The translations under genes were made by a program, and so were the position numbers. Positions 49,901 to 60,803 of a DNA stretch of 64,000 bases are shown here, in pieces. The first letter of the stretch is position 1. Every line of letters starts with the position of its first letter. The notes beneath the pieces are model-generated. The model was not told where the DNA came from, ran no database searches, and saw nothing but the letters and a program-made list of their open reading frames with translations. The DNA comes from Helianthus annuus. Taxonomy: Eukaryota; Streptophyta; Magnoliopsida; Asterales; Asteraceae. The stretch is taken from positions 123,224,088 to 123,288,087 of the forward strand of contig NC_035433.2 in NCBI RefSeq assembly GCF_002127325.2, written 5' to 3'.

Positions 49901-51053
49901 TAAATGGGAATCTTACCGAAACTGTTTTTATGGAACAACCACCAGGATTTGAGGACCCGAAACACCCCACTCATGTGTGCAAACTCAATCGTGCCATTTA
50001 TGGATTAAAACAAGCCCCACGTGCTTGGTTCCAACGATTAAGTTCCTTTCTTCAAATCGTGGGTTTCACATGTAGTCGAGTCGACCCCTCTTTGTTTATC
50101 TTTAGTCGTGATGGCATCTTAATATATCTTCTCGTCTACGTGGATGACATAATCATACAGGCAATAATGAAAAATTTATCTCCACATTCACATCACGCCT
50201 TAACAAAGAATTCAAAATCAAGGACCTTGGACTTCTAAGTTTTTTCCTTGGCTTAGAGGTCACTCACACAAAAACAGGTTTATTCTTAAATCAATCCAAG
50301 TATGCCCATGATATTCTATCACAGGCCGGTCTCCTTGATTCCAAGCCTGTCGCCACTCCCCTCACTTTCAACTCCACCGGATAACCTTTCCATGATCCCA
50401 CTCTTTATCGCTCTCTCGTCGGTGCTCTCCAATACCTTACCATTACCCGTCCCGATCTCTCCTTTGCCATGAACCAAGCGAGTCAATACCTACAAAAACC
50501 AACCACCACCCACTTTCAACTTGTCAAACGAATTCTTCGTTATGTCAAGGGAACTTTATCATATGGTCTAACGTTTGATAGACCTCCTAACATTGTTTTA
50601 TTAGGTTTTTCTGATGCAGACTGGGCACGTTGCATTGACACACGAAGATCCACCTATGCCTATTGCATTTATTTAGGTGGAAACTTGGTATCTTCGAGTG
50701 CAAAGAAACAACCGGCGGTCTCCCGTTCAAGTTGTGAATCGGAATATCGAGCAATGGCAAACACGGCTTCAGAAATTATTTGGGTCACTCATCTACCTCG
50801 AGAGCTTCATGCCTTACCACCGGGATCTCCAACGCCATTTTGTGACAATAAAAGTGCTATATTTTTAAGCCAAAATCCAATTTCTCACAAAAGAGCCAAA
50901 CACATAGATCTTGACTATCACTTTGTTCGAGAATTAGTCGCTGCAGGTCGCCTTCACACTCGTTTCATCTCAACGGACCAACAAGTCGCCGACATCTTTA
51001 CGAAGAGTCTTCCAAAGCCACTTTTGAGAAGTTTCGAGCAATGCTTCGTCTAG
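46971..51053 (+). pseudogene. Forward copia copy: gag to RNase H, broken
   Basis: Continues the gag started at 25419. Gag core 46971-47450 (WKALANAYSHGSIERVHNLT), frameshift near 47440, knuckle CQLCRKDGHYAPAC and protease ADSGATTHMLKN to about 47970, a break, GAG-pre-integrase and integrase 48259-48948 (QSDGGTEFTNN, YTPQQNGRAERKH), a frameshift, RT in pieces with TGA near 49693 and TAG near 49864 where Trp is expected, YVDDIII near 50140, and RNase H 50469-51053 ([32 protein letters not shown]). The RNase H end that is missing from the inverted copy is present here. Confidence 0.9.
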
Positions 51054-51070
51054 ATCCTCCGCCTCGCATT

Positions 51071-51262
51071 GACGGGGGTATTAGGCAATCCCACAAATGT
51101 TGCCCTCACATTAAACATAGGATAAATTATAGCAATTGTAATTAAGTGTATCCTCTAAATATGTAAATAGGAGAAATTGTCTCCTCTAGTCTTTGTAACT
51201 TCTTGTGTATTTATAGGGGTTGTATGTGTAATGAAAAATCATTGAAGTTTTCCATTATCTCA
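51071..51262 (+). repeat. Polypurine tract and 3' LTR of the copia composite
   Basis: GACGGGGG (51071-51078), then the 184-bp LTR (51079-51262) starting TATTAG and ending ATCTCA, followed by the duplication TAGGA (51263-51267). Confidence 0.9.
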
Positions 51263-51267
51263 TAGGA

Positions 51268-51525
51268 CTCGACCTATTGTCCCATTTCTTCATGTCGTAG
51301 ATCCGGTCCGCATGACTCAAGAACCCAGCCCACAACCTTTGCTTCATCAGTGTATATGTTATCTTGCAAATTTACTAAGAGCACTTTTTACAGCAAGAAA
51401 TCATTTAACTTTATAAGAAAATTAAAAGTACAAGTTAATATTGTTTACAATATCTTTCTAAGATCCATACAAAAAGACCAAAGAAGTTAAATCAGTGGTA
51501 ACAATTTCTCCATTACTTACAATAC
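51268..51525. other. Spacer and 3' flank of the MLO gene
   Basis: Lies between the copia composite and the MLO stop codon; presumably holds the MLO 3' UTR. No clear polyadenylation signal was singled out. Confidence 0.5.
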
Positions 51526-54500
51526 TCATATACTTGTTCTTTTATCAAATGAAAATTCTTTAGGAACATGTATTGTCACCACATGTTGTTGGTCAACATC
51601 AGCCTCGGGAACCACAACAACCATTTGTGACGAACCAGGATCACTGATCTCATCATTCGGGTCAATAGTCATAGACTCCTGTTCTGTCGGGTGATGACTC
51701 GTGACCAATTCAGTGTCTCGACGTTGGTGATAAGATGGTGAGGGTGAACCATCGGTGTCCCAGTTATCAGTATCGAAGTTTGACATTCTAGGCGATGTTT
51801 GCGAACTATCAATGTCGTTTCTGTAGTTACGTAATAGGTGAACCGGGGACATGCCATGTGTAGGTGTCCCCGGCCTGCTTGACATCGGAGTCACCTGACC
51901 CGACTTTTGGTTTGTTTTGATTTGTTTCTTTGCGGTTTTGTGCCATGATCTTATCGCGGTAGCAACTCGTTCATTGAATACGGTTGGCCTCATGTTCGAT
52001 CCCATCTACATTTCCATGCAAAAAGTTGAAATAATTTAAGGTTATTATCGCTAATTTGTCGCAAAATTAGCGCAAAAATCATCCTATCACAAAATTATTG
52101 ATGTAGTAGTAAGGTTAATTACCTGTGTGACTAGAGCATAAAGAGGAAGAGTAACATAACTACATAGGATTTGAACAAGAACCCTAGCAAATGAAAAAAA
52201 AAAAAACATAATTAATTTCATACGATTTGTATTAGCGTATTTTATTAAATAAAATTTTAAACTCACCCCATTGTGATCCTAATGACAACGTCTTCTGTGC
52301 GCTCATGAAAACAAGATTTTATTCCAAATTCATACTGTTTTACATTAAAAAAAACAATATTTTAATAACACACAAAAAAAATATTATGAAAATTAAAACT
52401 ATGAAATTCTGTTAAAATGTCAACAGTTTAATCTTACCCAAGTCCATGCAAAGAAAGCCACCTGAAAAGCATTCTACAGCATTCACAAAAAGAAATAATT
52501 TTAGCGAAATTGTTTTTTATCCAGACACGTTCATTACATAATCAGTTATTGAACGCACCCCTACACATTAGTGAAAACAAATTACAATGTTCACCACATA
52601 TAGTACAACTTTTGATGCATGGTGTACAAGTTTACCTGAAAGAGGACGAAGTTGATGAGATAGAGGATGAGACGAGGGCGGTTGAACCAGAAAAGATCAT
52701 CCCCGGTTTGAACCACGGGCACGCCCTGTACGACCTCTCCTCTCTCTTGGATACTTAATCCCATTTTCGTAATTATCACTTGTAGCTTTGTCCCAATTAG
52801 TAAAATTACCTGTACATATATATTATTGTTTAATAATTTAAATACACAAAAATAATTAAATGAATGTTATGTGAAGGGATGTCTAAAAGTCTACTTACAA
52901 CCAACGGTATGAATGGTAGCCATAAATAAGAATACCATCCTGTCCAAAGGAGAAAAAGAAATATTCAGAATTTGTCAATAGTTGGACCAATAAATAAATA
53001 CAATGTGAAAGAATTAAATTGTGCAACTAATTTGTCTAAATTGCGATATTGTTATTTGAGTTGGAGCATTCTTTATAACTCGGTATCTCTCCAACAAAGT
53101 TTTATTTCCACAATTTCTAGAAAACTCACGTTTTTTTCGTAATGTTTCGTTAGAAACAGTATTACCTGACGCACTTACATAATTCGGTAAAGTTTTATGA
53201 GATACACACCAAAATGGTTAGTTTGCGATAAATTAAAAGATACAAAACAAGATAAAATTTATGAAATATATATAAATTGAAAGTGAGATGACGCACCGTG
53301 GGTATTGAAGAGTAGGAAGACAATGGCGAATAACCAAATCGGCGGGCTGTTAGAAAAAGGTTCGATGAATATAAGTTCACGATTAATTACATAACCATAA
53401 GTTAACTTTAAATTTTCATTAAAAAAAAAATTGACAAATGCATTACCTTATACCCACAACCGTCTTGAAATCATTTTCAAGTGATCGGCTGATGTATTTT
53501 TGAAAGTCGAATGTTGACTGATTTTGTGGACCTAGATGTGCCTGTACTCAAAACATAATGTAATGAGTTCTATATTTGAACTAGAGAAGGGATAGGTTTA
53601 GGGATGTAAACGAACCGAACGTTCAACGAACAGTTCGTAAACCGTTCGGCGGGAAGTTCGTTTATGTTCGTTCGTTGAAGGAACATGAACAAGAAATTCC
53701 GTTCGATTAGTTAAATGAACGAACATGAACAAAGGTCTCGTTCGTTCAATTGTGTTCGTGAACGTGCGGTAAGGTGTTCGTGAACACTCCTTCATTTGCG
53801 TTCGTTTATGTTCGTATGTTCGTGTTTTAGTTAAAGATTTTTATACTTTCATATATTTTATCTATACTTTTTATACTATTAAAATTTTTTTTATATCATT
53901 ACCATAACAATTAAACTAGGAAACCCTATTTCACCTTGTCTGTGCACCATTTCGCTTTCTTTTCTCATTATTTACATCGACGAATATGATCTACCTTCGT
54001 TCCACAATAAGGGATTCAAGTTCTAGTGTTACTCTCTGCGCCATCCACCTTTATCCTTCATTGCATTCGCCAAATTTATTTGTGTCTGGTTGTGTTCGTG
54101 AACCGTTCGTGAACACGCTCGTTTTCTTAATGAACGAACACGAACATAAAATCTCGTTCGGTAAGTGTTCATGAACCGTTCGTGAACACATTTATTTCCT
54201 TAACGAACGAACACGAACAAGATCTCGTTCGTGTTCGTTCGGTTCGTTTACAGCCCTAGATAGGTTTGTTATCACTCGGATCAGAATTTTCTATCAATAA
54301 AACTATATAATATGATTTTTTAAAGTTTGCACCTCTATCCAATTATATTGTCACAATAATATAGTTGAATAAATATAAACAAAATTATTGTCACAAATAA
54401 TATAGTTGAATAAATACATACAAAATTAAGTTGTTACCCTTTATTTATAGTCTTGTTTTATGAAATATTGTTAAGAATTATAAAAAATAGAAAGGAAAAA

Positions 54501-57135
54501 AAATACCATGATGAATCCGTGTCTCAGTGTGAGATAATCAACTTTAGGGACCGATCGAAAAAACTGTCTAAAAAAACAAACCTGAAATTGTAAATAAGAA
54601 ACAGTTAGTATAATTGAATAAAAATACAAAATGTACAAAACTGTATTTTTTTAATTAATAAAAAATTGTGGTGTGATATCTCTATACATCAAATGTTGGA
54701 CCATGCATGATTGAAGATCAGCAACCATATATTTTTTCTGTTTGTTTATGAACGTGATGTCGATTTCAAACTTTATTCTATGTCATTAAACCATTAAGTT
54801 TATATAAAGTAAAATTAAATCACGCATGAGTGACAATTTCCAGAAAATAAATTTTTCTTATGCAGTTTTAGTAAAACAATTTATTCAAAATAAAATTTTC
54901 AACCTGGGGCTGCCGCCCCTTGGACCCTGCTTCCAGGGACGCTGCCTCCGGACCCCCGCCAAGGGGGCGTTGAACCCTCGTAGAGTACGGGCTCTGCCCG
55001 TACACTTCGAATTATAATAATTCAAACAAGCGTGCACTCCCGCACCTCCTAACTTGCTTGATGTGTATTATTATTCGCTTTGATCACCAACTCAATCCCG
55101 ATTACATTAAAATATCTAACATTGAATCCACAACTGGTACCTGTGAACACAAATTCCCGTCAATGCGGGCATGCGGCTCCAGATAGAGTTATTTTCCCTG
55201 GTCGGTGAAGATTATACTCACGTCTCGTTTACTTAAACCTCCAGATGCACCACTCAACTACCTCATTAATGTTAATGTTGTAGTTATTGATACGGTATTA
55301 CTTTCTCATTAATGTTAATATCGTTGTTATTGATACGGTATGACTTTCTCAAAAATAATTAATGACACTAAAAATGACATTTTGTTTTTGTTTTCGTTTT
55401 GGAATTCGATGCAAGAAGAGAGAGGGCGGTTAAAAAGTCGACTTCAACTTTTTTTTTTTTCGCTTTCTAATTATATTTAGTAAATGCTATGTACAAATAT
55501 TTAAGATTATGACTCTGAATATCCCTTTACACACATGCACAAACATTAACCATACAAGTAGATCTTCATGTTATGATGAAACAAAACATGTTCTTTTTTT
55601 TTTTTTTTTTTTTTTGAAAAGTGACTTACGATCCATAGTAGAATAGGAGATTTGCTCCAAAAGCTCATGTGTCTTCTACCAAACGACGTGTCTCTTGCAA
55701 ATCTAAACCTTTCTGGATCTGTAAGTATATGAATATGTTCAAAAAATCATCCAATGTTCTTGTTCAATACCATAAAAACATGAAGACGTGTTAAAGAAAC
55801 ATTATCGAACTGAAAAATGGATGAACACATACCGTGAGAGAATTGATACTCTATAGTCCTTGTCTCTTTCTCCCAATTTTTCCATTTTCTCATCTATACA
55901 CGCGTAAAACATCATAATATATAGTTAAATCTTTGTTTTCAATGTAGGTAAACGCGTATAAAATCCAGTTAACGCAACTTTACCTTAGCCTGTCCTAAAG
56001 CCATAGTAAGGACGCTATAAATAACATGAAATAGTGCGAGAGCAAAGATGAATATATGAAGTTGATGAACCCCGTCATACGACATGAACGATACTTTACC
56101 CTAGAAAACCATAAAAATCAATATCCATAATAAATTAATCATTAAGAAAATGATAGAAACATATAAAATAGTTAGAAAAGTAAAAAACATAAAGTGATTT
56201 TTTATTTGTTTCTAGACACTAGAAATGTCGTACCTTTTTAGCACATTTGTCGTCGCCTCCACTAGCAGCACCTGCCAAGATACGCCTGGCGTTGTTGCCC
56301 ATCTTTGACCAAGTGAGCAGCCTCCGGCGACTCTCTCCGCCATCATCCGCCGCTACGTCTTCATTCCGGCTGCACGGATGCCACCCCGAGGCGGCACCCT
56401 CCGAGATGCATATCTTTGTAATCGGTGTCGTCCCCACGGTTAACAACAACGATATGAATCCTAACAACATAAGCTCTACAAAAACAAAACATATCAACAA
56501 CCCGAAATAATCCGATATAAAAATATTACGCTCGTGGCGGAACCAAAAATGGGTCAAGAGCATCTGCTCACCCTAATCACGAGAACTTGTTAGATTTTTT
56601 ATATATAAAAATCTTGAAAATCTTTTTGAGAAAAGAAAAACATGATTTGGACCCTTTAGTTATAGTTAACAAAATAGAGCCTTGTGAGTTATGACGCCCC
56701 GATAAAGTAGTTCTAGTTCTGTCAATAATTATATGTGATCCATCAATACCTGCTTTGATCTTTTCTAGTGCTTCATATAGAGCTTTCTTTCGTTTCTTCT
56801 TGAACCACTGCAAAATATTCAAATGATTATAAATTCATAATCTTTAAATATAACTTTTCGTGAGTTTATGTATATGTGTGTGGGAGAGATACGTTTAACT
56901 CATTGTATATCAATTATTTTCGTGTTATGAATTTACATAGAGATATAGTTGATAAACGGGCAACAAATAATATATTGAAAACTGTGAAAGTGCGTGAATT
57001 GCATAATGCAATTGTACATACGTTTCCGATCATATGGATGATTTGCTCGATAAAAATGGAGATGGCAATAAGCACGAAACAGACGGTTGCGACTGCCCAT
57101 GTCGGAGTTTGCTCCAACGATCCACTTCCGGCCAT
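51526..57135 (-). CDS. MLO: MLO family seven-transmembrane protein, clade V type, 15 exons
   Basis: Exons on the minus strand: 57135-57022, 56807-56750, 56475-56234, 56100-55984, 55893-55833, 55718-55630, 54581-54507, 53541-53447, 53346-53297, 52939-52899, 52809-52636, 52473-52438, 52334-52267, 52183-52123, 52005-51526. All introns have GT-AG ends; the sum is 1761 bp, 586 residues in one frame. N-terminus [16 protein letters not shown] (membrane segment 1); [15 protein letters not shown] (2, near 60-75); loop cysteines CISEG, HPC and DKC; further segments near 152-174, 220-235, 285-320, 361-383 and 404-427. The calmodulin-binding region (428-450) has the key Trp448 in RSWHKTAKK. Conserved [13 protein letters not shown] and the C-terminal EFSF (577-580) are marks of clade V, whose members in other dicots (AtMLO2/6/12) are plasma-membrane proteins needed for powdery mildew susceptibility. 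That role here is inferred. Confidence 0.93.
53599..54258. mobile_element. hAT-type MITE in MLO intron 7
   Basis: 660 bp with terminal inverted repeats TAGGGATGTAAACGAACC / TAGGGCTGTAAACGAACC (one mismatch) and the perfect 8-bp duplication GATAGGTT (53591-53598 and 54259-54266). The TAGGG end and 8-bp duplication fit hAT. The arms are rich in GTTCGT/ACGAAC strings and could fold extensively. No transposase frame. Confidence 0.9.
54900..55012. other. GC-rich island in MLO intron 6
   Basis: About 110 bp of GC-rich DNA (GGGGCTGCCGCCCC near 54905, GGGCTCTGCCCG near 54989) in a strongly AT-rich intron. Probably a fragment of a mobile repeat, unidentified. Confidence 0.4.
55258..55352. repeat. Tandem duplication of about 47 bp in MLO intron 6
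   Basis: Two adjacent copies of CTCATTAATGTTAAT...TTATTGATACGGTAT...ACTTT with a few mismatches. Confidence 0.7.
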
Positions 57136-57616
57136 CGGTTTCCTGTATTTTAGACTTTATGTGTATCAAATATTTGTTGTTTCATTTGTTTAAGTGTTAG
57201 AAGTTGATTTTATAACGATTTTGAAATAAGAAAGTACGGAGTCAAGGGTGGACTTTTGTTTTCATTAGAAGCGTGTGTGCAAAAGAAGACCGAATAACCC
57301 TTTTGGGGGATTCAATAATATTTTGTTGACTTGATTATTCGGGGGTAAGTTTGGAATTATAGCCTTTTTTTTAAATTTAGTTTGATAATAGCTTTTAAAA
57401 AACATTAGAAAAATGTTATTGGTAGAAGAGAAATGGCATGTGTATGAAAAGGGTATGTTTGTAATTTCACAAGAGTTGGGGAAGTCGTCTTCAATCTTCA
57501 TGGAGCTAATTATGCTTGAGGGTATAATCGTAACTCCAGCTTTCTTGATTGATGTAGATTGTAGAACGTAGAAACTCTTTTGGATTCATTTTCTAAAAAA
57601 GATATTTGTAGAAAGG
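57136..57616. other. 5' flank of the MLO gene
   Basis: Should hold the MLO promoter and 5' UTR (minus strand). No TATA box could be chosen with confidence, and no other gene is seen. Confidence 0.4.
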
Positions 57617-57631
57617 GATTATTATTATTAA

Positions 57632-57711
<80 letters not shown>
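57617..57711. repeat. (TTA)n microsatellite
   Basis: About 95 bp of TTA repeats; on the minus strand it forms a (TAA)n tail to the LINE fragment beside it. Confidence 0.93.
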
Positions 57712-57712
<1 letters not shown>

Positions 57713-57754
57713 AGAAACAATATTACTGTCATTAATAGATAAACTTTGGAATTT

Positions 57755-58108
57755 ACATCGAGATAGTTGGTAAACGGCCAACAAGCTGCGCCGCTACCCC
57801 TTTTTGAATAGCAAAACTAAGCCTTTTAAAAACTACGTTCATATATCTCGGGGTCATAACATTACTATGCATGACCCTTTGAACTCGACTAAGTAGGTCC
57901 ACAGCCTCTGGCGCCAGAAAACCAAAAGTATCAAAAGCAAATGGGATAAACACGTGTTGGTTGTCAAGGCACGCTTTCTCATGTTTGGTCACTTTACCCG
58001 AAGCAGCCTTTAAAGCAGCCTGACCCACCGTGAAAGCACTACCCCCTAAGCCCACAAGCGGGGAAACCCCTGTTAGATCCACACAGGCATGTTTTCCTCC
58101 TACCCATC
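57755..58108 (-). pseudogene. RTE-like LINE, C-terminal end of the ORF
   Basis: The minus strand reads GGKHACVDLTGVSPLVGL, a conserved middle (KHEKAC, FIPFAFDTFGFLAPEAVDLL, VMHSNVMTP) and FAIQKGVAAQLVGRLPTI before the stop. This resembles the C-terminus that follows RT in plant RTE-like LINE proteins. The rest of the element is missing; the copy is 5'-truncated. A (TAA)n tail is typical of this group. Assignment is from remembered family features. Confidence 0.65.
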
Positions 58109-58112
58109 CAAA

Positions 58113-58186
<74 letters not shown>
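58108..58186. repeat. (TTA)n microsatellite, second
   Basis: About 75 bp of ATT repeats on the other side of the LINE fragment. Confidence 0.93.
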
Positions 58187-58190
<4 letters not shown>

Positions 58191-58657
58191 ACTGGTATTT
58201 TAACGATTTTAAAGAACGGTTTCTCTTTCTCAATTCTTATAATTTAAATTTTATTCAACAAATAATTGATTTATACTAATTGATTTGTGTGTTATTATGA
58301 GAATTTAGTCGGTATCAATTCCATTTATTTTGGTATTATTACAATATCGATACTCGGTATAACATCGAAAGAGACTAGGGATGTCAATCGAACTTGAATC
58401 CAATAGACAAACCTAAAAGGCTAAAACATTTGAGACGTGTAATAGACGTGTAATGGGACATGTATTCAGGTATGAGACCAGATTGAATAGCAACAACAAC
58501 TTTTAATTTTTTCACACAATTATCCACTTTTTATCTCTCAAAATCCTAATTGTTTACAACCCTATAAATGATCCAATCTATTGTTTACAAAAAAAAAAAA
58601 AAAAAAAAAAAAACAAAGTTCAAGCCATGGCCTTACAAAATCAACCACAATCCAATA
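58187..58657. other. AT-rich spacer
   Basis: No gene or element recognised; contains a poly-A run near 58590-58613. Confidence 0.6.
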
Positions 58658-58666
58658 TAAAATACC

Positions 58667-59743
58667 GAGTTAATTGCCAAAATCGCCCCTGAGGTTTGGG
58701 TACATTTGCCATTTTCGTCCAAAATGACACTTTTGTACCATTTTGCCCCCACGTTTGTAACTTTTTGCCATTATCATCCAAACCACTAACTTAGTTTATT
58801 TTTTCTGTTAAGTTAAAGGATATTTAGATGAAAATGGCAAATATAAACCACAGGGACGAAAATGGCAAATGTGCTCAAACTCTTTTTAATTTCTTTTATT
58901 TAGTTAATTTTGTCACATATATAATAAAAAAGAATATACATGCAATTTTTATACGAAAAAAATAATAGTTTTGTCACATATTATAAAATTTAAAATATCC
59001 TTCGCCTTAATAGAAAAAAATTAACTTAGTGGTTGGATGAAAATTTATAAAAAAATATGTGACAAAACTATTATTTTTTTCATATAAAAATTGCATGTAT
59101 ATTCTTTTTTATTATATATGTGACAAAATTAACTGAAACCCCTTTCCAGCCCAGTTGGTTCCCAAGTGGTTGGTTGGGCCGGTTCCTCCTTGGAGGTCAC
59201 CGGTTCGACTCCCGGCTGCGGCGTATTGGGGGGGGGGGAGTCGTCCCAATGATGGATCGTTTCCTACCGAGGCATGGTTCAATCCGGAGGGCAACCCGGT
59301 TTTACCCAGCTGTTACCCCAGCGAGTCTCTCGTGTGGGGGCAGTATGGTTTCCGGGCGAAGGTCAGTCAGAGCGGCAGCCGGGGCCCGATAGAACATCGC
59401 GTCTGAGAATGCTGGGCTGACGGGTAACCGTCCTTGACAGAGACCCGGTGACTAATGGTCCATGTACATAATGAAAGTCACCCTTCAAAAAAAGTGACAA
59501 AATTAACTAAATAAAGAAATTAAAAAGAGTTTGATCACATTTGCCATTTTCGTCCCTGTGGTTTATAGTTGCCATTTTCATCCAAATATCCTTCAACTTA
59601 ACAGAAAAAATAAACTAAGTTAGTTGTTTGGATGAAAATGACAAAAAGTTACAAACGTGGGGGGCAAAATAGTACAAAAGTGTCATTTTAAACGAAAATG
59701 GCAAATGTGCTCAAACCTCAGGGGCGATTTTGGCAATTAACTC
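58667..59743. mobile_element. Non-autonomous Mutator-like element, nearly full palindrome
   Basis: Ends GAGTTAATTGCCAAAATCGC in both inverted copies, with the perfect 9-bp duplication TAAAATACC (58658-58666 and 59744-59752). Without the SINE it is about 700 bp, with arms of more than 300 bp each and a short centre near 58986-59046. The 9-bp duplication and long inverted ends fit MULEs. No transposase frame. Confidence 0.88.
59135..59493 (+). mobile_element. tRNA-derived SINE inside the MULE
   Basis: 359 bp, flanked by the perfect 15-bp duplication GTGACAAAATTAACT (59120-59134 and 59494-59508). An A-box-like TGGTTCCCAAGTGG (near 59156) and an exact B-box GGTTCGACTCC (59202-59212) give a pol III promoter; the 3' end is TTC plus a short A tail. 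It breaks the right arm of the MULE, so it is younger than the MULE. Confidence 0.9.
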
Positions 59744-59819
59744 TAAAATACCATTTCCATAATTTCGTCACTATTCACAAAATCATTCCCAACTAGCAAG
59801 GTTATGTGTTACACTGAGA

Positions 59820-60270
59820 GGTATATAACTTCAATGAAAATTTACGTCTAAATGTAAATCAACATTAATTTATACCGATACGTACATAAAAATAAGCACG
59901 TAAAAACTATTGTTTTTCAAGTGCGTTGTGGCGGTGTCGAAATGTAAAGTGAGTCGAATTTGTGTCGTCTAATGAAAATGTATTATATTTTACTAGAGTT
60001 GTTTCCGAACAAAATTTATGTCAAAACGTAGACCAATTGAAAACATAGATAAAAATTATCACAAAAACGTATTATATTTGACCTAACTCATTTCCAAAAA
60101 AATAAAATAAAGTTTACATAAAAATGTAGAACAACTGAACAGGAACACAGTAATAAGCATAAAACATATTATATTTGATCCAACTCATTTTTGGGAAGTA
60201 TTTACGTCGAAACGTAAATTAACTTAAATTTATCTCGACACGTACATAAATATAAACACGTAAAACTTGA
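59820..60270. repeat. Degenerate tandem repeats (roughly 100-130 bp)
   Basis: Imperfect recurrences of ATTTACGTC(T/G)AAA-GTAAAT, ACGTACATAAA and TATTATATTTGA-CTAACTCATTT strings through this stretch, about three or four copies. Confidence 0.5.
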
Positions 60271-60396
60271 TTACAAATTCTTTAGAAAGTCATGAGTTGT
60301 AAGTGTGTGCTGAAAGTTGAGGTGTAAAAGTGTAAAAAAAAGACAAAAAATGAAAATCAATGGAAACACTATTCACATAAGTTCTTGATTGTATTA

Positions 60397-60756
60397 GACC
60401 ATGCGTAGTGGTAGAGAAAAATAATGCCCCCACCATGGGGCATTATTCGACACGTGTCATCCCAGTCAGCATGGGGCGTTATTGCGAAAGTGGTGTAGTG
60501 GGAATAATGCCCCTTCCAATCATTAAACAAAAAAAATAAAAAAAAATAAAGCAAACAGTGGCTAGTCAAACATTGGAGAAATCCCATTGGCCACATGCAA
60601 GACCCCCCCCAACAACTTCAGCGTTTTAATTATAACTCTTACATGCATTTTTTTGAAAAACAACGCCGGATAACGCTTAGCGTAATGGGGTGGGGGGCGT
60701 TTTGGGGCGTTTTTTTTCAATTTTTTTTTTAAAATACAGTCCCACTACGGGTGGTC
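60397..60756. mobile_element. Tourist-like (PIF/Harbinger) MITE
   Basis: Terminal repeats GACCATGCGTAGTGG / GACCACCCGTAGTGGG with a 3-bp duplication TTA on both sides (60394-60396 and 60757-60759). A hairpin AATAATGCCCC...GGGGCATTATT lies near 60420-60448. No coding frame. Confidence 0.75.
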
Positions 60757-60803
60757 TTATAGTTAATTAATTCCAACAATTTATTAACTTTCGCAATTTA
60801 TGT

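Larger units (their letters stand above)
13231..51262 (+). mobile_element. Short-LTR Ty1/copia composite with an inverted internal copy
   Basis: Two 184-bp LTRs in the same orientation (13231-13414 and 51079-51262; about four mismatches by eye) are flanked by the same 5-bp duplication TAGGA (13226-13230 and 51263-51267). Between them lies the PBS and a short leader, then an inverted LTR-less copy from RNase H back to the leader (13461-25409), then a forward copy from gag to the 3' LTR (25410-51078). Gypsy-1 interrupts the inverted copy and gypsy-2 the forward copy. The duplication implies that the composite entered as one unit or was rearranged inside intact LTRs afterwards. Small LTRs and motifs suggest an Ale/Retrofit-type lineage, which is a guess. 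Confidence 0.85.

Noticed and set aside
54826..55017. Small plus-strand frame rich in Pro and Leu
   Set aside because: Lies in MLO intron 6 over the GC-rich island; no motif or start context supports it.
57593..57784. Minus-strand frame of poly-isoleucine
   Set aside because: It is only the translation of the (TTA)n microsatellite.
58039..58233. Minus-strand frame of poly-asparagine
   Set aside because: Translation of the second microsatellite; the real frame beside it is that of the LINE fragment.
59202..59212. Possible tRNA gene (B-box)
   Set aside because: The surrounding 359 bp with a target duplication and A tail show a SINE rather than a functional tRNA; no full cloverleaf was seen.
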